Source: Fennellomyces sp. T-0311 (Eukaryota; Mucoromycota; Mucoromycetes; Mucorales; Lichtheimiaceae). From it: 64,000 nt of DNA. Of the stretch, positions 24,001 through 36,496 are shown piece by piece (the stretch's first letter is position 1; each line of letters starts with the position of its first letter). Under the pieces are notes generated by a model. It made no database searches, was not told the DNA's origin, and saw only the letters and a program-made list of their open reading frames with translations. Made by a program: the position numbers and the translations under genes. The stretch is from assembly GCA_025266875.1 (NCBI GenBank), contig JALLLT010000059.1, positions 124,001 to 188,000 on the forward strand, written 5' to 3'.

Positions 24001-24672
24001 ACTTTTAATTGCGATTTCGGCTGTATACCTCGCCACTAATCTTATCGGATATGCTTCTACTGGCGGAGTTTTGCCTGTTGGAAGGATGAGTGGCTTCGGT
24101 GCTGTTAATGATTGACTCTCCTTTCTTCAACTGGCACTGCTGATGGTAATTGTCCAGTAGTACAACGGCGAATGGTTGCTTGGTTTTTTGTAATTTTTGG
24201 GCTTATTAATGCTTCCTTTAGTTCTTCTCATGATGAGGATAAAGTTTAGATAATATCACAAACATCCTGAAAAGATTTTCGGTTACACTAATATGCGTTA
24301 ACTATGGAATTCATTGGGCAGATCTCACCGTTTCCTTTGATCTTATAGGATCTTCTTCTCCGCGTTAAGTCTTAAGGTCATTGGCGTGGCGTCTCTACTG
24401 CCCCCCAGGAGCTTCAACCCAGCCATTAATTGTGCTAAATTATTTGATAATAAGATCGCTCATATTATATTTGGCCAAAGGGCATCCATGCTGTGGAGAG
24501 AGATTGAAAAGAAAATATTGTCATAGGTGCGACTTAATCGAGAGTGAAACAGGTCGATTGATTCGATGCAAGAACTAACGGCGGTGCCGACAGTTCCAAA
24601 ATGGTCGAAGTATTACGCTCCCAATATGATAATGAATACATTTATTGAAAGTAGACAGTGATAACCAACCGT
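24001..24672. other. intergenic sequence downstream of RPS14
   Basis: No gene is recognised. It contains the likely 3' UTR and terminator of the ribosomal protein gene (minus strand) in its last part and otherwise unremarkable AT-rich sequence. Confidence 0.4.
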
Positions 24673-25477
<805 letters not shown>

Positions 25478-25706
25478 ATTAGCGGATGAGAAAGAGGAGG
25501 AGCAGTGAGACGAATTTCCACGACAAGTAAATGCCTTCTATAAGCCACACAACCTACATTACCTAGCGGTGTTCAAAAATCAAATAAGACCGGAGGTTGA
25601 TTCCGTGCTTCCGATACTGATGGAGGTTGTCACGTAGTTACAGAGTATCTTTATTTACTTTTCATTATTTGAATGTCTCGTATAATACAAATTCTAATAT
25701 CTATTT

Positions 25707-28700
25707 CTAAGCCTTCTTATCCAAAAAATCATAAAACGCCTTTTGTGGAATTTCCACATTTCCTATAGAAGGACATTTAGTTCAACGGCTCTGCCAACGT
25801 CATTTATGGTTGCCTGGTTACCTATCATTTTCATTCTCTTCTTGCCCTCCTTCTGCTTCTGCAGAAGTTTCATCTTTCGAGACACATCACCACCATACTA
25901 TAGAAAAGATTTAGTATCAACAAAGGACTGTCCTGCCATATCTCGCTTGGTGAACTCACGCATTTCGCTGTGACATTTTTTCGGAGCGCAGGTATTCTAC
26001 AAAAAGAATTGGGTTGAGAATAAGTTCGGTTGTTGATTTTCTTTTGCTCCTTACGTTTCACGGGCGACAATTTTACCACCGAGAGCTGTCTGGATAACAA
26101 TCTCAAACAGTTGCTTTTGAATTACATCCTTGAGTCGTTTAACCCAATCTCGCCCGACCATCTCGACCTGCGACCGATGAAGAATCACAGATAATGCGTC
26201 CACTGGCTTGTGATTGAGAAGGACGGACATCTATTCAAAATAAAATAGGTGAGTTGCGCACTGTAGATGATTACCATACAACTTTACTTTGACAAGGTCG
26301 CTTTCTTCATATCCTGCTTCTTCATAGTCAAACGTCGCGTATCCCGATGATCTGCTTTTGAGTTCATCGTAAAAGTCCGTGACAACTTCGGCTAGCGGCA
26401 AAATGTATTTCATCATGACTCTGTTTTCGTCAACAAAAACGTAATCCCGTTGCTCTCCACGTCGGCTCTAATGTATTACTTGGTTAGTGAATAGATTGCG
26501 ACTCTCAAAATAATCGATGCGTACACCGCAGAGCTCAATCATCTTCCCCATATATTCCTAACGATGAAGAAATCAATCAAGGTGAACCAAGGAGCAGTAC
26601 TTTCGCATAGTATTACCTCCGGGAAAATCATCGTTGCTAATACCATGGGCTCTTCCAACCGGGCGACTTTTAAAGCACGTTCGTCCGAATCTGGGAAATC
26701 AGAAGGATTACGGACTATCTTGGTACTTTTATCTTTATAGACGACTGGGTAGGTCATAGTTAGTTGTGTGGTCTGTATGCATCAATCGCCTCAACGCACC
26801 TCGATATGGTACTGTCGGTTGAGTGACGATAATATTTGCCTCATATTCCTGTCCCAGTAAACAGTGAGAAAAGCTATGCTTCGTAGTCATTCTCTACAGA
26901 CGCTCACATTTTCCAATCGTTGTCGAAATACATCCATGTGCAATGTTCCCAAAAAGCCAAGACGCCATCCTTGACCTAGAGCATGACTGTACACTATAAT
27001 TTAAATGACTGTCATCACAACACTTGTTGTCATACAAACCTTGTTTCTTTGTGAACAGAAACACTTGCATCATTCAGCGTAAGCTTGGTAATAGATTCAT
27101 CCAGTCGGCGAAAGTCGTTTGTGTCGACTGGGAATATACCAGCAAAAACCATGGATTGCGCAGGTTGAAAACCAGGAAGTTCCTCAACTTTTTGTCCAAC
27201 GTGATAAAAGGTATCACCGACACTAGCCTCAGAAGCGGTCTTCATTCCGCATACAATATATCCTACTTGGCCAGCATGCCTAAAATTCACATATGTTAGT
27301 TTATTGGTATTGTTGACCTTGTTGGAAGGGGGTGTGCTTACAGATAACCAGTTGAAACTTGCTCTGGATGCATAATGCCAACCTAGCATTCCGTTAGTGA
27401 TTATAATTTTTTTGTTTGTCTCCACAAAAAGAAAACTTACTTCGGATACCTCGTATTTGCTTAACGAATGTGCGGACGTAATCTTATCCCCTTTTGGAAA
27501 TGAAATAATTAGGGCCATGGAAAAACAGAGCTTTGTAAACCGTACCTTTTTTTATTTTCCCATCAACTACACCCAGCATACACACGACACCTACGTACTG
27601 ATCATACCACGAGTCGAACAAAAGAGCTCGGAAGGGTTTGTCTTTGGATCCAGTAGGTCTAACAACCATCTGTATTAGTAAAACATTTCGTGTAAAACGG
27701 ATTAGCTTACGCAGGTATATTTTCGATGACGTTGGGTAGGACCGAGTCAATGTTTACCCCAGTTTTGGCCGAAATCTGTGCTACCATTAAGTTGCGTCGT
27801 ACTAATTGGATCTAAAACTTACCTTGAGAATTGAAGAGGTATCAAGTTCGAATGCACTTTGGATTTGCTTGATTGTTTTTTCACAATCTGCCCCAGGCAA
27901 ATCCACCTTGTTCAGCACAGGGATAATATGGAGACCTTCCCCAAACGCGAGGTAAAAATTTGCCACCGTTTGGGCTTGAATTCCTTGAGCAGCATCGACC
28001 AGTAGTAGCGTGCCTTGACACGCTGCCAGGGAACGAGATACTTCATAGCTGAAATCCACGTGCCCCTGTTTGGATGTAGAGCTCCAATATCAGCACACAT
28101 AGCATGTATCATGTTGTACTCACCATACCGGTGTGTCAATAAGATTGAGCAAATACTCCTTTCCATTGAACTTGTAAAACATGGATACAGTCTAACAAAT
28201 ACAAGGATAAGCTCAAGCGAGATCGAGTTTTGCGGTTGAAAAATACCTGTGCTTTCACAGTAATGCCGCGTTCGCGTTCAACTTTCAGTTTGTCGAGAAC
28301 TTGCTTATTTGATCCAGTGGATGAAATCGTATTTGTTAGTTCGAGCAACCTAACCAAATCGAAACGTTTATTTACTACACTCGTAGTGAATCTAACGTTA
28401 CCTATCAGCCAGCGTGCTCTTGCCGTGATCTTCATTGTTGACAATTATTATTATTATTATTACAAGATTATCTGTGCTATACAGCGATCTGGTACCAACC
28501 AATGTGTGCTATAATGCTAAAGTTGCGAATATTCTCGGCTGGAAAAGCTTCCATATCAATATTTCTCGAAGGATCGGCCGCTTTCAGTTTCTGTGAAAAT
28601 CATTTTATTGACACATTGACCATGGTAGCTGGCATAAATTGTATACCTCGGTTGTCGTTCGTTTCGAGTACCATCGGCTTATGCCAGTAGTTACTGGTAG

Positions 28701-28757
28701 CCTCATGGGAGCATGACAGCATCGAGCTGAGACAGCGATGCGTGTCAAAAATACCAT
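25707..28757 (-). CDS. GUF1: mitochondrial translation factor GUF1 (LepA/EF4 family GTPase)
   Basis: A many-exon gene. Exon 1 (28647-28757) encodes 37 residues with an Arg-rich presequence-like profile ending near [11 protein letters not shown], suggesting mitochondrial import. The GTPase follows: G1 [13 protein letters not shown] (split by an intron after HI), G2 region [13 protein letters not shown]3 [14 protein letters not shown] (split at DTP/G), G4 [11 protein letters not shown]. It continues with LepA-type domains II-V and the diagnostic tail [22 protein letters not shown], reached by splicing the last intron; the stop is at 25707. LepA/Guf1 is a ribosome-bound elongation GTPase that supports protein synthesis under stress. 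An unspliced reading of the last intron would give a different tail (NQATINDVG...), which I reject. It is divergent from HSP78. Confidence 0.92.
28443..28463. repeat. (TTA)n microsatellite in a GUF1 intron
   Basis: A short run of TTA units lies inside the intron that splits the G1 motif of GUF1. Confidence 0.7.
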
Positions 28758-28864
28758 GGCAGCTGGCAACAATTAAGACAGGACCGTGACGGCGGACGTC
28801 ACTTTCATAATGCTCACCTTTCACTGTCAGCTCGTTTTTTCTCGTAGTTTCTTCCGCTTTCATA
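28758..28864. promoter_or_regulatory. shared divergent promoter of GUF1 and HSP78
   Basis: The two start codons face away from each other with only 107 bp between them. Both products are predicted to be mitochondrial and linked to protein synthesis or quality control, so co-regulation from one bidirectional promoter is plausible. I see no clear TATA box or heat-shock element (nGAAn arrays) that I could assert. Confidence 0.6.
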
Positions 28865-31800
28865 ATGTTGCGATTCCACCGAACCATTCCAGTGAGTGCA
28901 CCAAGCTACAGAGGAGTAGCTAGATATAGCACGAGCCTTGTTCGTAGACATGGAACGAAGAGCGGTTCTTTGCCTTCCCCAAACATGCGTGCAGCGGCAG
29001 TTCTAGCAATAGCTAGCCGCGCAACCATACTTCGCGCAGTCTCTGTGTACACAGTGAAGCGTTTTTATAATGGTACGCACTGAGGCTTATTGAGTATGAA
29101 AAATTTGTATCAAGGATCTGATGGAACTCATATTTCGTTTTAAGGCGGTGGAGGAATGCCAGGCGGAGGATTTCGTTTAAATCCGAACCAGCAAGAAGAA
29201 GAGCAGAAAGCGTTGGAGCAATATGTACTGCACGGATATTAAGCCGCCTTCTCTAACTAACCAAGCGGTTTATGTTAGGGTATCGATCTTACAGAAATGG
29301 CGGAGAAGGGGAAGCTCGGTATGTTAATGCAAGGTTATTGTCGGACTTGTTTGACTCATCCAACCACTCTCGTAGATCCCGTTATCGGCAGAGACGAAGA
29401 GATCCGACGAACAATTGAAGGTAAATTCTATCGAATGGTTCACTCTTAGTAACTTGAAGCTAATATACGTCACACTTAGTGTAAGTATTTGGCAAAGCAT
29501 TATGCTAGCTAGGACTGAACACCTATCTCACAGGTTGGCTCGTCGTACGAAAAACAACCCTGTTCTAATCGGTGAAGCTGGGTAAATAGTCGATGAATTT
29601 GAATTGTTATGCAAAGGCACTAAACAGATTTTGGTAGTGTTGGAAAGACTGCTATTGCTGAAGTAATTACAGAAGCCATGGTTCCCTAGAATTCTGGGTA
29701 TCATTAACTGATCGTATTGCACAACAACAGGGACTTGCGCAGCGAATTGTGGCGAACGAAGTACCGGAGTCAATACAAGGAAGGCGCGTTGTCGCTCTGG
29801 ACCTGGGTGTAAGTAGTGCTGTATCTATGATAGGTCATTTCAATACTTAGGAATGATTGCGACTGTAGAGTTTGATAGCAGGCGCGAAATTCCGGTAAGC
29901 TAATCCCTTAAAAAGGCTACTTTTGCTAATATGTTGACAATAATAGTGGCGAGTTTGAAGACCGTCTGAAGGGTGTTTTGAAAGAAGTCACTGAAGCCGA
30001 AGGCAAGATCATTCTTTTCATCGATGAAATACACAACCTTCTTGGACTTGGCAAGTCAGAAGGCGCAATGGATGCTGGTAATCTCCTAAAGGTATACATA
30101 GGTAGCCTTTCCTTTCAGAACTTCACTGACTATCTAATGATTCAATGCAGCCTGCTCTTGCTCGAGGTCAGCTTCGTTGTGTTGGCGCGACGACTATTGA
30201 TGAGTATCGCAAGGTAAATATATCTCGATGAGTTTTATCCGATAAGGTTTTAACTTGACATGGGTTGAAGTACATCATGGCAGACCCCGCTTTGGCACGA
30301 CGTTTCCAATCAGTTATGGTAAGTTCTAATAGGCGGTACTATTTTAAAACAGTGGCTGACCCGTAAATTCAGGTTGAAGAACCATCAGTAAGTCAATGGT
30401 TATTAGTGTTTGATGATACATTAATACCTTTTTCATCTCAAAGGTTCAAGATACGATTTCAATTCTGGTATGTGAATATGCCATAAATGATATTAACGTA
30501 TTTGCTCATAAAACCAATAGCGAGGTTTAAGGGAACGATATGAAGTGCATCACGGTGTGCGCATTGCGGTAAGTTCCTGTTTGGAGGAGGCGTTACAAAT
30601 GATCTAATACATTACATCCAGGATTCTGCACTTGTTTCTGCTGCTATTCACGCGCATCGATATATCTCGGATAGGTATGTCTGGCTGCAACGATCTCGGT
30701 CCTGATTTGGCTCCATTAATAAACTGTGATAGATTCCTCCCGGATAAAGCAATCGATCTTGTCGATGAGGCTTGCTCAAAGTTGAGATTACAGCAAGAGA
30801 GCAAACCTGAAGCTCTTGAAAAGCTCGATCGTCAGATTATGACTATGCAGATTGAGCTCGAATCTCTGCGGAAAGAATCAGATACGCTTTCTGTGGAGAG
30901 ACGGGAAAAGCTGCAATCGGAATTGGACGAAAAGCAGAAAGAGAGTGAACGGCTTTCAGGTGTCTGGAACGAAGAAAGGTTAGCCCAATATATGCTTTGA
31001 TATACAGCTCTATTTTATATATTACATCCACTAGACATAAACTGGATGAAATTAAACGAACAAAGGAGGAGCTGGAGCAAGCTCGTGTTGACTTGGAATC
31101 AGGTAAGTGCTTCGCATAATAATAGACACTGAGCTCCATTATATAACACGATGTTTCTTATAGCCCAAAGAAGTGGTAACTTCCAACGAGCATCCGAGCT
31201 GCAGTATGGATTGATTCCCAACCTCCAGAAGAAGCTTCCAAAGGATACTACAGAAGAAGAAAATCCAGACTCTTTGATTCATGAGCGTGTTACATCTGAT
31301 GATATTGCACGCGTTGTAGCTCGCATGACCGGTATCCCAGTTCGCGTAAGTTTATAAGTCATGTTGTTATCCTCAGTGCCCTAACCTTCGCTTCAGAATT
31401 TGATGCGCGGGGAACGTGAGAAGTTGCTCCACATGGAAGACGTCCTGCGTGAACGTGTTGTTGGTCAGGATGAAGCTATAACAGTAAGCAAGTCATGTGC
31501 TATGACACTTCTAGAAGCAGCTGATTTACGAAACTATCTTTCCTAAAGGCTGTATCGGAGGCGGTCAGGTAAGCGCTGGCTTGAAAAGTGTAAGTTTCAT
31601 TACTGAAGCCGCCCTCTTAAGATTGAGTCGTGCAGGTCTCCAGAATCCTTCCAGACCCATCGCGTCATTCATGTTCCTGGGTCCTACTGGTGTAGGAAAG
31701 GTACTTTATGTCTGGTATTTTGCTACAATTCGGATATTCACTCTCGGCGTGGTTAGACCGAACTTTGCAAGACAATTGCCCAATTTTTGTTTGACACTGA

Positions 31801-32876
31801 AAATGCCATTGTCCGTGTCGACATGAGCGAATATATGTAAACTTACGAGCACCATGTCTATTGCTGTTGGCATGTAACTAACTACCTATTTTAGGGAGAA
31901 GTTTGCTGTGAGTCGCTTGATTGGCTCTCCCCCCGGCTATGTTGGTCACGAAGAAGATGGTGAATTAACCGAGGCAATTCGACGAAAACCGTATGCAGTA
32001 GTTTTGCTTGATGAAATGGAAAAGGCCCATCGTGACGGTGCGTTTTTCAATAGTAATCCGAATAGCAAAGTACTAATGTTGCACCTATATTAGTTTCCAA
32101 TCTCCTTCTTCAAGTATTGGATGATGGTGTGCTCACTGATAGTAAGTTATTTCTACTAAGGGTAGCTGATACGGTTGCTAAAGTAGGCGTCTTTTAGGCA
32201 AGGGGAGGAAAATTGATTTCAAGAATACTATCATTATCATGACTTCCAATCTCGGTGCTGAAGCTCTCGTTTCTGATACACGTGAAGAAGGTGTTGTCAG
32301 TGCTCGAGCTAAGCAGAGCGTTATGGATGCCCTTCGACACGCTTTTGCACCTGAATTCCTCAATCGTGTTGATGAAATGGTAACTAATTTCCATAATCCA
32401 CATATACCATTTTACTTCATACTTATTATTTACCACAGGTCGTCTTCAACCGTCTATCTCGAACAGCTCTTCGCGACATAGTTGATGTGCGCTTGCATGA
32501 AGTGGAAGAGCGTGTACGTGACCGACGGATCACAATCGATGTCGATATGAAAGCACGGGATTGGCTTGGTGAACGGGGATATGATCCATCGTATGGTGCG
32601 CGACCACTTAATCGCCTTATCATGAAACAAATCTTGAATCCGTTGGCGCGTTTGTTGATTGACGGGGGTGTAAGAACTGGAGAGTCGGCCAAGATTAGAG
32701 TCGCAACGCTGCCATCTGGTGAAACTACTCTCGAAGTACAACGAAACCATGTTCCTGGTGAACCTGCTAATGAGCAACAAGAAGAGCAAATGGCGCCAGT
32801 TGGCGACGAAGAAGAAGTACAGCGAGATGAATATGAGCAGAAAAAGGAAGATGGCAAGGATAAAAAGCCAGAGTAG
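28865..32876 (+). CDS. HSP78: mitochondrial Hsp78 (ClpB-type AAA+ disaggregase)
   Basis: More than 20 short introns. The ATG at 28865 opens an Arg/Ser-rich presequence ([17 protein letters not shown]...). There is no ClpB N-domain, as expected for Hsp78. AAA-1: [12 protein letters not shown], Walker A GEAGVGKTA, Walker [10 protein letters not shown], pore-side [13 protein letters not shown] coiled-coil M-domain follows around [22 protein letters not shown]-2: VVGQDEAI, Walker [30 protein letters not shown], Walker [12 protein letters not shown], sensor region MTSNLGAE and the C-terminal [15 protein letters not shown]. The last ~45 residues are a charged E/Q/K tail. Hsp78 works with mitochondrial Hsp70 to resolubilise proteins in the matrix. 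Several exons are tiny (15 and 24 nt near 30375-30470), and the frame requires a 1-nt exon at 29480. Confidence 0.94.
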
Positions 32877-33462
32877 CCTAAATAGTTTGTCTTGAACGGA
32901 GCGTGATATCTATACACTACTGCCACCCCTGTGTAGATCACTGAAAGAAAAGCAATAGTAAAAAGCTGTTTATGAATGCAAAAGTTTTAATGTAGCTGCC
33001 AAATACAGTGCTCCACCGGTTTTTTCCTAGGAGGAAGAAACGCCAAAAACCGAGGTAAAATATATGTTAAAGTCGAATGGATAGCATGGTCAGACCGATG
33101 GAGGACGCGAGGGCGAGGAAAAAAAAACGGAGGAAAACGCAGGGGTTCAGTGTAAATGCCTTCATTACTGCGTATGCTAATGTTCATACTATGAGTTGAA
33201 AGTTATATTTAAAGCATGTTTAAATATGTACGTATATGCACGTATAGTTCAAACGTTATAATTTATTGCTAGGAGGTATTGGACCTGTTCCTGTAGATAT
33301 TAGGTCGCCCCCTTGCGGGTATGTATGTTTGTTTGAATATTACAAAGGGGGTAGGATTCCATGCTTGAAGAAACCGTAAAGGTGAAAAAAAAGCAAGTCG
33401 GTGTAGAGGGAAGGTGATAGACAACGGGGCGTTACTATTTTATACTAAATTTAAGACTTTCG
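32877..33462. other. HSP78 3' flank, no gene recognised
   Basis: 3' UTR/terminator region of HSP78 followed by AT-rich sequence. No splice-consistent reading frame or repeat ends were seen. Confidence 0.4.
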
Positions 33463-33489
33463 GAAATCACACATCTCATGTGTGATTTC
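33463..33489. repeat. 12-bp perfect inverted repeat (hairpin)
   Basis: GAAATCACACAT and its exact complement ATGTGTGATTTC face each other across a 3-nt CTC loop. It sits over the stop codon of the retroelement relic to its right. It could be a terminator-like hairpin or a palindromic scar; nothing decides between these. Confidence 0.55.
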
Positions 33490-34100
33490 GGTATATCAGT
33501 TCAGCCAGTTCTTGGGTGTTGCTTCCAGTACTTGTCTCACTATCTTGATCGTCGGCATTCGGATGAACCAGTTTGCCGGTCTGATGTAGAGTTCGGAACA
33601 GTGCTGGCCAAATTTTCTACCATTTACCACTGGTAAGACCGACATCAGAACGCGGGAGGCAGTTCATAATGTAGTCAATTGGGTGTGTCACGGCGGCCGA
33701 CTCGGGTATGTTGCCGTACGCTACTAGCAGTTCTTGCATTTGTGGTTTCGCGTGCGGGCAGGTGACAAAGTGACTTCGCTTGGCTTTGGCTTGTCCACAA
33801 GGGCAGTCTGGCAGCTTGTATGTCGGTGGGAGCCAGTGGAGTCTCCAATTGATGAGACTATGTCAATCGTTTGCTGTGTTTCCAAATACAAAATCGGATC
33901 GATCATTCGCGTCGGCCTTAGACAACGTACGGTGATGGATTATTTAGCTCTTACTGCGAACTCTTCATCTCGGTTGCTGTCTATGGCTTCTTGTACCGGG
34001 TACCTTGGTGGAGTTGGCCCTCTCAGCAACTTATTGAGCTGCTGGCTGATAGAATTGGACGATGTCAACCGCTGTCATTGTTGATCGCAGGATTTCCTCT
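33476..34100 (-). pseudogene. LINE-type retrotransposon 3' relic
   Basis: The minus strand reads WRLHWLPPTYKLPDCPCGQ then AKAKRSHFVTCPH: a CxCx(n)HxxxxC zinc-knuckle arrangement like that at the C-terminus of many non-LTR reverse transcriptases. It continues with AVTHPIDYIMNCLPRSDV, a TAG stop within SGKW*KIWPALF, and a tail ending at 33476. Upstream sequence to about 34100 is frame-shifted and contains further stops. No reverse transcriptase core remains in the window. Confidence 0.5.
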
Positions 34101-34279
34101 TTCCACTGGATATAATTGAGAGCTCTACCGCACGAACCATAGTTAACAATGGTAGCGATTGCAGACATGTGTCGAACTTGAACAGGAAGGCATATATGCA
34201 CGTATAGAGCGAAAAAATTTGAAGTGCTGGCGTGCGTTATGTCATATACATTAATGCAAATGCAGAACTTATGCCACAT

Positions 34280-34768
34280 AAAATAAGCAAGAAAGGATGG
34301 TGAGAAATGTTTTCATGCTACCTATATTACAGTTTCATTTTTACTTACTCGTATCGAGGGTTCTATAACATAACGCTTCCGTCTACTTGAGCCGATGGCA
34401 ATAACATATTCGTAAGAATATGTCGGCTATGCACGACTGGAGTAATTGCCATAGTAATAAAACTTATTGTTGCCACTTACAATATTCGTATGTACATAGT
34501 AATTGGCAAATACAGCAGTCCTTGACTTCATTTCATCTGCCGGTGGGACATGAAAAAGCAAGGAGCAAACATTGGAGAAGGAAGCTGGTGCTTACTATAT
34601 AGCGTGTACCGAATAGATGGGTAATGATTTCAGAGAATGTATGAATATATATCTGTTGTTGTTCGGTTATTATGCTCTGCTACTAAAGATATTCACTTTA
34701 CTTGTAAAAGTCTAATATCATTCATTTTATTTTTTATTCTACGAGGTAATAAGAGGATAATGATGCTA
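34280..34768. other. intergenic sequence, no gene recognised
   Basis: AT-rich sequence before the SCAMP 3' end (minus strand). It probably holds the SCAMP terminator; nothing else is recognised. Confidence 0.4.
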
Positions 34769-35880
34769 CTAGTTACGACTATTCCATGCCATATTAATAG
34801 CCGCATCCCGTGCAACATTGGATCGACCGATTCGCCCATATGCATCGTCCTTTGCTTCCTTGAATGTATGACCAGCTTCCTTGTAATGGTCAAAAGTTTT
34901 CTTGTAGAGATATATTGCCAGGAGGCCCATACCGATCCAGCAGATGGCCGCCAATAGTGCAATGATGCCTGTGATGACGAACCCATCCGTGAAGAGGGTC
35001 ACCACAAGAATCAACCCGGCGCCGCCTCTGCAATCAACTGTTAGTTAATAATAGTCACGCTACCTAGCCCCAGAGTAAGGATACATACGTGTTTGGGATG
35101 CCTATAGCCTTGTAGACGGTGTAAAGGATATGGAAGCCATTGAAGACGAAATAGAAGTCTAACATTGGAGCTGTTAACGCACGATTCCAACCCAATATCC
35201 AAAAACATACTGTAATACAGGGAGACTTCCTTCATATATGCGTTATAGACAGGTCGATACCACAGGAAGAAGCTCGCAAGTGTGTGCGTGAACATTTCGG
35301 TCAGGGCAATACCCAGGTCCGTCGGAGCACTGGTTATCGACTCCGGGTGTGAAAAGAGCAGGCACAGACATGCCACAAAGTTCCACACTAATGTGATCTC
35401 GAACCACAGCCATTCGCGATAAAGCCACCATACCGTCGACTGGTGATTCAAGGGGATTTCAGTAGCAATGTTGAGATACATAATAGGGAAGCAGGGAGGG
35501 AAGTTGTTGGCATGAGGCCGGCGCTGTTCCTCAAGCTGTGCTTCACGCTCTGCGAGTTCGCGTTCTTTTTGTCGTAATGCTTCCTCCCTTGCATTGAAGT
35601 CATCATTCAACGGTGCCCCTTTGCTGCTGCTGCCGGCTCCTTGCTGCTGCTCATCAATGAACACTTTTTGATCGTGAACATTGGCGAAAGGATCGTGCTG
35701 GTCATCTGGGAATTGTCGAAAGCTAGTGAATTCATCGCTGTTTCGATGTCTGTTGCCAAGATGATCCTGCTCAAGCTCGTATGAGGTATCTTGATTGTTG
35801 GAGTTCAATGCCGAAGTGATTGTTGGATCCTGGAAAGGGTTGGAAGGATCATCGAATGGGCTAGCTTGATGATGAGCCAT
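34769..35880 (-). CDS. SCAMP (secretory carrier-associated membrane protein)
   Basis: Three exons: 35211-35880, 35089-35158, 34769-35027; donors GTATGT, phases consistent. The N-terminus (MAHHQASPFDDPSNPFQDP) has NPF motifs that bind EH-domain endocytic proteins. Then comes a coiled coil (REEALRQKERELAEREAQLEEQ), the conserved NNFPPCFPIMYLNIATEIP entry to the membrane domain and four hydrophobic segments. The middle exon (YFVFNGFHILYTVYKAIGIP) and the third exon (GLILVVTLFTDGFVITGIIA and ICWIGMGLLAIYLYKK) carry the later segments, followed by a cytosolic tail with SNVARDAAINMA. SCAMPs act in post-Golgi and endosomal vesicle traffic. All diagnostic parts are present, so the gene looks intact. 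Confidence 0.93.
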
Positions 35881-36496
35881 TTTTTGGTAGTTCTTTTCGA
35901 TTAAGAAGAGGCACGTCGGGTCAGGCTTGAAGCGCACATAAGTAGCATGAAGCAACCTGATTGGGCGAGCATTTATGCCTTCATTATTCATCCCTCGTCT
36001 GTTATGGGCTCATTTGAATCCAAGCCAAGCCAGTCTAAGGAGCATCTGTATATTATAGAAGCTATCCATAGAGTTGAATTTGGTTGCAATGTTCTATCCC
36101 GTAGTACCACATATAGGTATTCACCTGTTATTCGTTTTTTGTAAATACGTCCCATTCGTTCATATTACAGCTATTTTGAGCGTAATCCCTTTTGAAGGGC
36201 TTTGCTACGGGCACTCCTAATAGCACTCTATTTTATTAAATAAAGTAACTATTTGTTACGCAGCATGTAGAAGACTATACCTTATTTATAAGATATAGCA
36301 TGGAGTATTATAAAACGGAGTGCCATATCAAAATGAAGTATGAAGTGTAATCGGTAAAAATTCAGTTTAGGCGTCACTCCCTATTTGATTATTTTGGGCT
36401 CTCCCACTGGTAACCACAAACTTATATTTAACCCACCTAACCTGGCCCGATAAGCATGTCTGGGCTGACTCGAATTAATTTTTCAATTTTAGAAGG
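35881..36496. other. SCAMP upstream region, no other gene recognised
   Basis: The likely SCAMP promoter and leader lie at the left of this stretch; the remainder is AT-rich without recognised features before the solo LTR. Confidence 0.4.

Noticed and set aside
25770..25830. Unspliced GUF1 C-terminus ending [18 protein letters not shown]
   Set aside because: Splicing a GTAACC...TATAG intron gives GNVEIPQ, which fits the LepA family tail; the unspliced version does not.
33734..34084. 116-codon plus-strand open frame
   Set aside because: It is the shadow of the minus-strand LINE-like frame with its CPCG...H...C knuckle.
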